Source of the DNA: Tomocerus qinae
Taxonomy: Eukaryota > Arthropoda > Collembola > Entomobryomorpha > Tomoceridae
Direction: 5' to 3'
Assembly (NCBI GenBank): GCA_020055645.1
Contig: CM034548.1
Location: 43,268,296 to 43,332,295, forward strand
DNA length: 64,000 nucleotides
Part shown: positions 60,801-64,000 of the stretch, one piece after another
How positions within the stretch are numbered: the stretch's first letter is position 1
How the letters are laid out: each line of letters opens with the position of its first letter
Notes under the pieces: generated by a model
Database searches by the model: none
What the model was told of the DNA's origin: nothing
Seen by the model: only the letters and a program-made list of their open reading frames with translations
Made by a program: the position numbers and the translations under genes

Positions 60801-63800
60801 ATTATACTATTATTATTATTGGGGTTTTACAGGTAAGTACACACGTGTTCTGGTGCATGAATTTGCAAAGATTATTATCCCACATGTTGTAGTTACTGTA
60901 TGTAGTTAAGTGAATGTACAAATACCACATTTATTATTAGTGATCTACATTGTCTAGATGAAAGGTTTTCCTATTGCTACTTCATCAATGAAATGTAACG
61001 ACGACTATTCACGTAGGCATTTTAATCATTCTAACCTCTGCTCCGCGTGCTGATATTAAATTAGGTACCAGCCTTCATATAATAGGTAATACATTAAGAA
61101 TGAATGCACATGAATGAGAATCATACTATTAGTAAATATTCTCTAGTTTTATCTACACTCCTTTCTATTGCGAACTTGTACGTTGTTGGTCATGGGATAT
61201 CTAGTTCTCCAAATCAGTTGAATTATATTCCTGGATTTTGAGTGTCACATTTAGCAATGTTTGCAATGCCACATACCGAAATGTGAGCATAAAATAAATA
61301 AATTGCATTTTAAATGGCCAAGAATGAGGAAAGTTTATAAATTGTGAAATTGCGAGTTCCACTTGCACTTTAAACGGTGGGGAATCGTTTAGTATTTGGT
61401 CATGGTCACTTAATTTTAGACATTAATAAAGATTTTCGCTATTTTGAGAGAAAATGTCGAGACATCAGAGATAAAGCTGACCATCATGATGCTTGTCTTG
61501 TCATTAACCTTGTTATAAGACCAGTTAACATGCACAAAGGTCTCCCATGAAGAAATATTTATAGGTTAAACTAGAAAGAATGTAAATATGCCATAATGTT
61601 ATAGTGTATAATAATGGGAATGAATCTTTTAAGCATTCTCATTTGCATTAGGTTATTCGTTTCCCTAGAGCATTATCCTCGGATTATATAACGGGATGTA
61701 GGGCAATTGCACATTGTCTACGGTATCTCAGATGCGAACTGACAGATAAGACATTTTGCTTGGATTTTGGATTTGCAAAATCGAATTCATGATTTGTAAT
61801 TCCTCCGTTTAATTGATTACTTAATTAAAACATGATTTACGAGTCTGAGCGATCTTAACAAGTTAATTGATAGACAAAGCCAAAAAGTTGATCGTTTATA
61901 GTCTAAAGAAGGTCAAAGGGCGTCGTACGAGTTTACAGACAGGATAATCAATACTCTTGAAAGTACAACAGTCAGTGCTAAAAGCTGTAACCTTTGTGAG
62001 TGCAGTGGTAATACGATTATAATATGTGTAGGCTGAGAATTTAGGTTTATATGATGCTAACTAAAACGATAAGCACCTTTTATTGTCGTCTATGCGAATC
62101 AAATAAATGTATCCTATCACAATACATGGACATCACAACATGTAATACTCTTTTAGTACTTATGTTATGTTGTGATTCATCCATCCCACTCACACTGGCA
62201 TAATTCTATCCATCAATATCATCATGTTGCTCTTGATACTCGGCCAGCCGGCAGAAATTGGTAATAATATGACAGTTAATAATTACGCTCAATCTATTTT
62301 AAAATTTTGTATTCAGAGAAAGTTTGACAGACTTGTCAAATTTTATGAGGCGAATTAAAACCCTTGAGTGGTTGTTAGCAAACTTCTATAGGCATACCAA
62401 ACAATGATTTCAAAACCATATTATTAGGGCGTCGTTAAAATTCTCGACTAAGAAAATTGAAAAAAAAAGACAGACAGAATACATTTTCACTAACTTCTGT
62501 ACTACTAAACTACTAATAAATGCTGTGTGAATACGCATGAAATTACGCGGTTGCACTTTTTCCCTGTTTCGCAAAATTTTTCTGGGCCATCCAAAACACA
62601 ATTGGCAAATCTTCAGTATTTTTAAACTTCATCCGTACATTTATAGTTCATATGCTATTTCCCTGTCAGAAAGTAGTTTTAGGTGATAATTGTGATAATA
62701 GTCACACGACAGAGTCTATATGGTATGTGCAATCAAATCCATTTAACACTTCAGTGGTGCAGTTGCATTTTGCATTTCAGTATATAATAAAATGATTATA
62801 CACAATGATTAATGCTATGTAGACTGACACACATTACCGTATAATTTATAATATGTAGTACACCGAGTCAAGTTGATGTCGTTTATGCTGTGCACAAATA
62901 TTATCACACTGATACACTAATAGTCTGCTGATGGACATTCTCATTTTTATTTTTACAGTACCGTTGGTTTTGCCCTCGGTGTATTCATACAATTGCACTA
63001 AACTGTTATGTACTTACACAGAATTAAGATATGCTGAGCAATATGGGTTAAAATTGTGTACTTACTATGCTAAGCACATGGTAACTAATAGCTATTGCAT
63101 TGTCATCTACTATAAGTACTTCCATGAACATTGAAAAAAACTGAAATACACATTCATAGATGTATTTACGAAATTTCATGCCAAATTTCAACGTCTAGGA
63201 CAGACGCATATTGGACTATTACTCTAAAAATAGCTATTACGAAAATTTTTAAAACAATTCCAATCAAATTATGACACTAACAAGTTTTTGTTGATTAATA
63301 TGACTAAAAACAATTTAAATAAGGATACCTTTTTACGGGGCTTTCAAAGTAATTCTTTGGGCAGTAAATATATGTTTTGGGGCAGTTTTTTTAATTGGCA
63401 GTAACCGGTATTGCTAGAGGGCTGTAAAACAAATGCATTAGGCAGTAGAACCCATGCAAATGGCAGTAATACAAAACCGTATTTTACATAGTATTTTTGT
63501 AGAATAGATTTACTTGTCTACATAAATCTTACAACTTGGAAGCTTAAGAATATTGTTAGTGGGTATTCCGATAATGAATTTAGCTAAAGGTAACGAACTT
63601 ATTGAAATGTACCTGCTTTACATAAGATTGTCTTATCATGTGTATCTTATCTTGTTTGAGTTGGCTGAATGCTGCTGTTTTATACTTCCACCTCAGTTTG
63701 AAAGCAATACTGAAAAGACTGACTAACAAGTCAGAGAATGGCTTCCCACATATTATTTCTAGTGATTCCGACACTGACTCAGAACGTGAAAATACTAACT

Positions 63801-64000
63801 TAAATAAAAAGAAAAATGACTGGAATCTTTTAAAAACGTATAATACAGAAGAAGACGCATTGTCCGAAATTGAAAGTGATTGGTCAATTCGTTATAAAAA
63901 AATTAACCAAGGGTGCAAAGTTATTTATTTTTTTTGCAAGGGCAATAAAAAATGTCCAAGTAAGCGAAACTTAGAAGTTAAAAGTGTAGTAAATTTATGG
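57787..64000 (+). CDS. Partial gene with FLYWCH/MULE-type zinc-finger start (function unknown)
   Basis: Three exons (57787-57838, 59940-60040, 63697-64000) have good splice signals and join in one frame. The first needs two bases from an unseen upstream exon and the last runs off the window. The deduced product begins with a Pro/Glu-containing segment, continues through KVKESTENGFTTNADSS and an acidic Ser/Asp stretch (SSDSDTDSERE), then enters a domain with DWNLLKTYNTEEDAL, SDWSIRYKK and three cysteines spaced C-x6-C-x5-C. Trp/Tyr plus CxxxxxC spacing like this resembles the FLYWCH-like finger found before the MULE transposase catalytic domain. DNA binding is therefore inferred. Alternatively the final part is an intronless element ORF opening at ATG 63638, and the first two exons belong to something else. 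Confidence 0.4.
57839..59939 (+). other. Intron or spacer between exons A and B
   Basis: About 2.1 kb of AT-rich sequence with no coding content recognised. Confidence 0.4.
59940..60040 (+). CDS. Exon B of partial gene
   Basis: The acceptor is TATGCAG at 59933-59939 and the donor is AAG|GTAAGT, a consensus 5' site. The 101 nt are open in phase 0 and encode PFTTQLYVKVKESTENG followed by an Asn/Ser/Glu-rich stretch. It ends with AG, which the T at 63697 would complete to Ser. The incoming phase matches exon A. Confidence 0.45.
60041..63696 (+). other. Intron or spacer between exons B and C
   Basis: About 3.7 kb of AT-rich sequence. Its last 360 bp contain the 21 bp GGCAGT repeat array. No other coding segment is seen. 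Confidence 0.4.
63337..63482 (+). repeat. 21 bp periodic array headed by GGCAGT
   Basis: GGCAGT or a one-base variant recurs at 63360, 63381, 63397, 63420 (GGCTGT), 63441 and 63462, preceded by GGGGCTTTCAAAGTAATTC. Spacing is 21, 16, 23, 21 and 21 bp. Bodies are A/T-rich and diverged. The array lies about 150-350 bp upstream of the transposase-like exon in the same orientation. Such iterated motifs are known as transposase-binding sites near the ends of some DNA transposons. Confidence 0.7.
63697..64000 (+). CDS. Exon C: transposase-type zinc-finger domain, truncated by window end
   Basis: An acceptor CTTCCACCTCAG precedes it and the frame stays open to the last base (101 codons). Cysteine codons lie at 63914, 63935 and 63953, with aromatic residues before the second Cys (VIYFFC). 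The same frame is also open upstream to an in-frame TAA at 63623 and has an ATG at 63638, so an unspliced start is possible. The domain assignment is from pattern memory of MULE-associated fingers and not from a search. Confidence 0.5.

Overview
This is nuclear DNA from an AT-rich animal genome, most likely an arthropod. The reasons are intron-split genes with GT-AG junctions, ordinary metazoan gene families, and non-coding DNA making up most of the window. I cannot name the species. Three transcription units can be supported, all on the + strand.

(1) 630-2999 holds the last four coding exons of a sterol carrier protein x gene (SCPx/ScpX). It encodes the end of the 3-ketoacyl-CoA thiolase half and a complete SCP2 lipid-transfer domain that ends in Ser-Lys-Leu, a peroxisomal targeting signal. 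The last two introns are both 76 nt when the best-supported acceptor is used. A poly(A) signal lies at 3368. Roughly 3.0-8.7 kb is intergenic sequence without a recognisable gene.

(2) 9432-44095 is a complete class II DYRK kinase gene (DYRK2 type) of six coding exons and 708 residues. Exon 1 carries the N-terminal extension, the NAPA region and the kinase N-lobe through the catalytic loop. A 27.7 kb intron follows, placed just before the DFG motif. Five shorter exons complete the kinase C-lobe and an Asn-Gly-rich tail. Introns 2 and 3 hold a 144-151 bp tandem repeat and two foldback elements, one of them hAT-like with an 8 bp target-site duplication.

(3) 57787 to the window end carries three phase-compatible exons of an incomplete gene. 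The last encodes the start of a Cys-containing domain like the FLYWCH-type zinc finger that precedes MULE transposase domains. Seven units of a roughly 21 bp GGCAGT-headed repeat lie just upstream of that exon. This may be a host gene carrying transposase-derived sequence, or simply a mobile element next to two other exons.

Between units 2 and 3 (44.1-57.8 kb) the main structure is a mobile-element-like block at about 47.12-48.55 kb. Inside it is an array of about 35 short AT-rich units (16-18 bp), many of them dyad-symmetric. No rRNA, tRNA, CRISPR array or bacterial-type operon was seen. The most unusual material is the dyad array, the foldback pair inside the kinase gene, and the repeat array beside the transposase-like exon.
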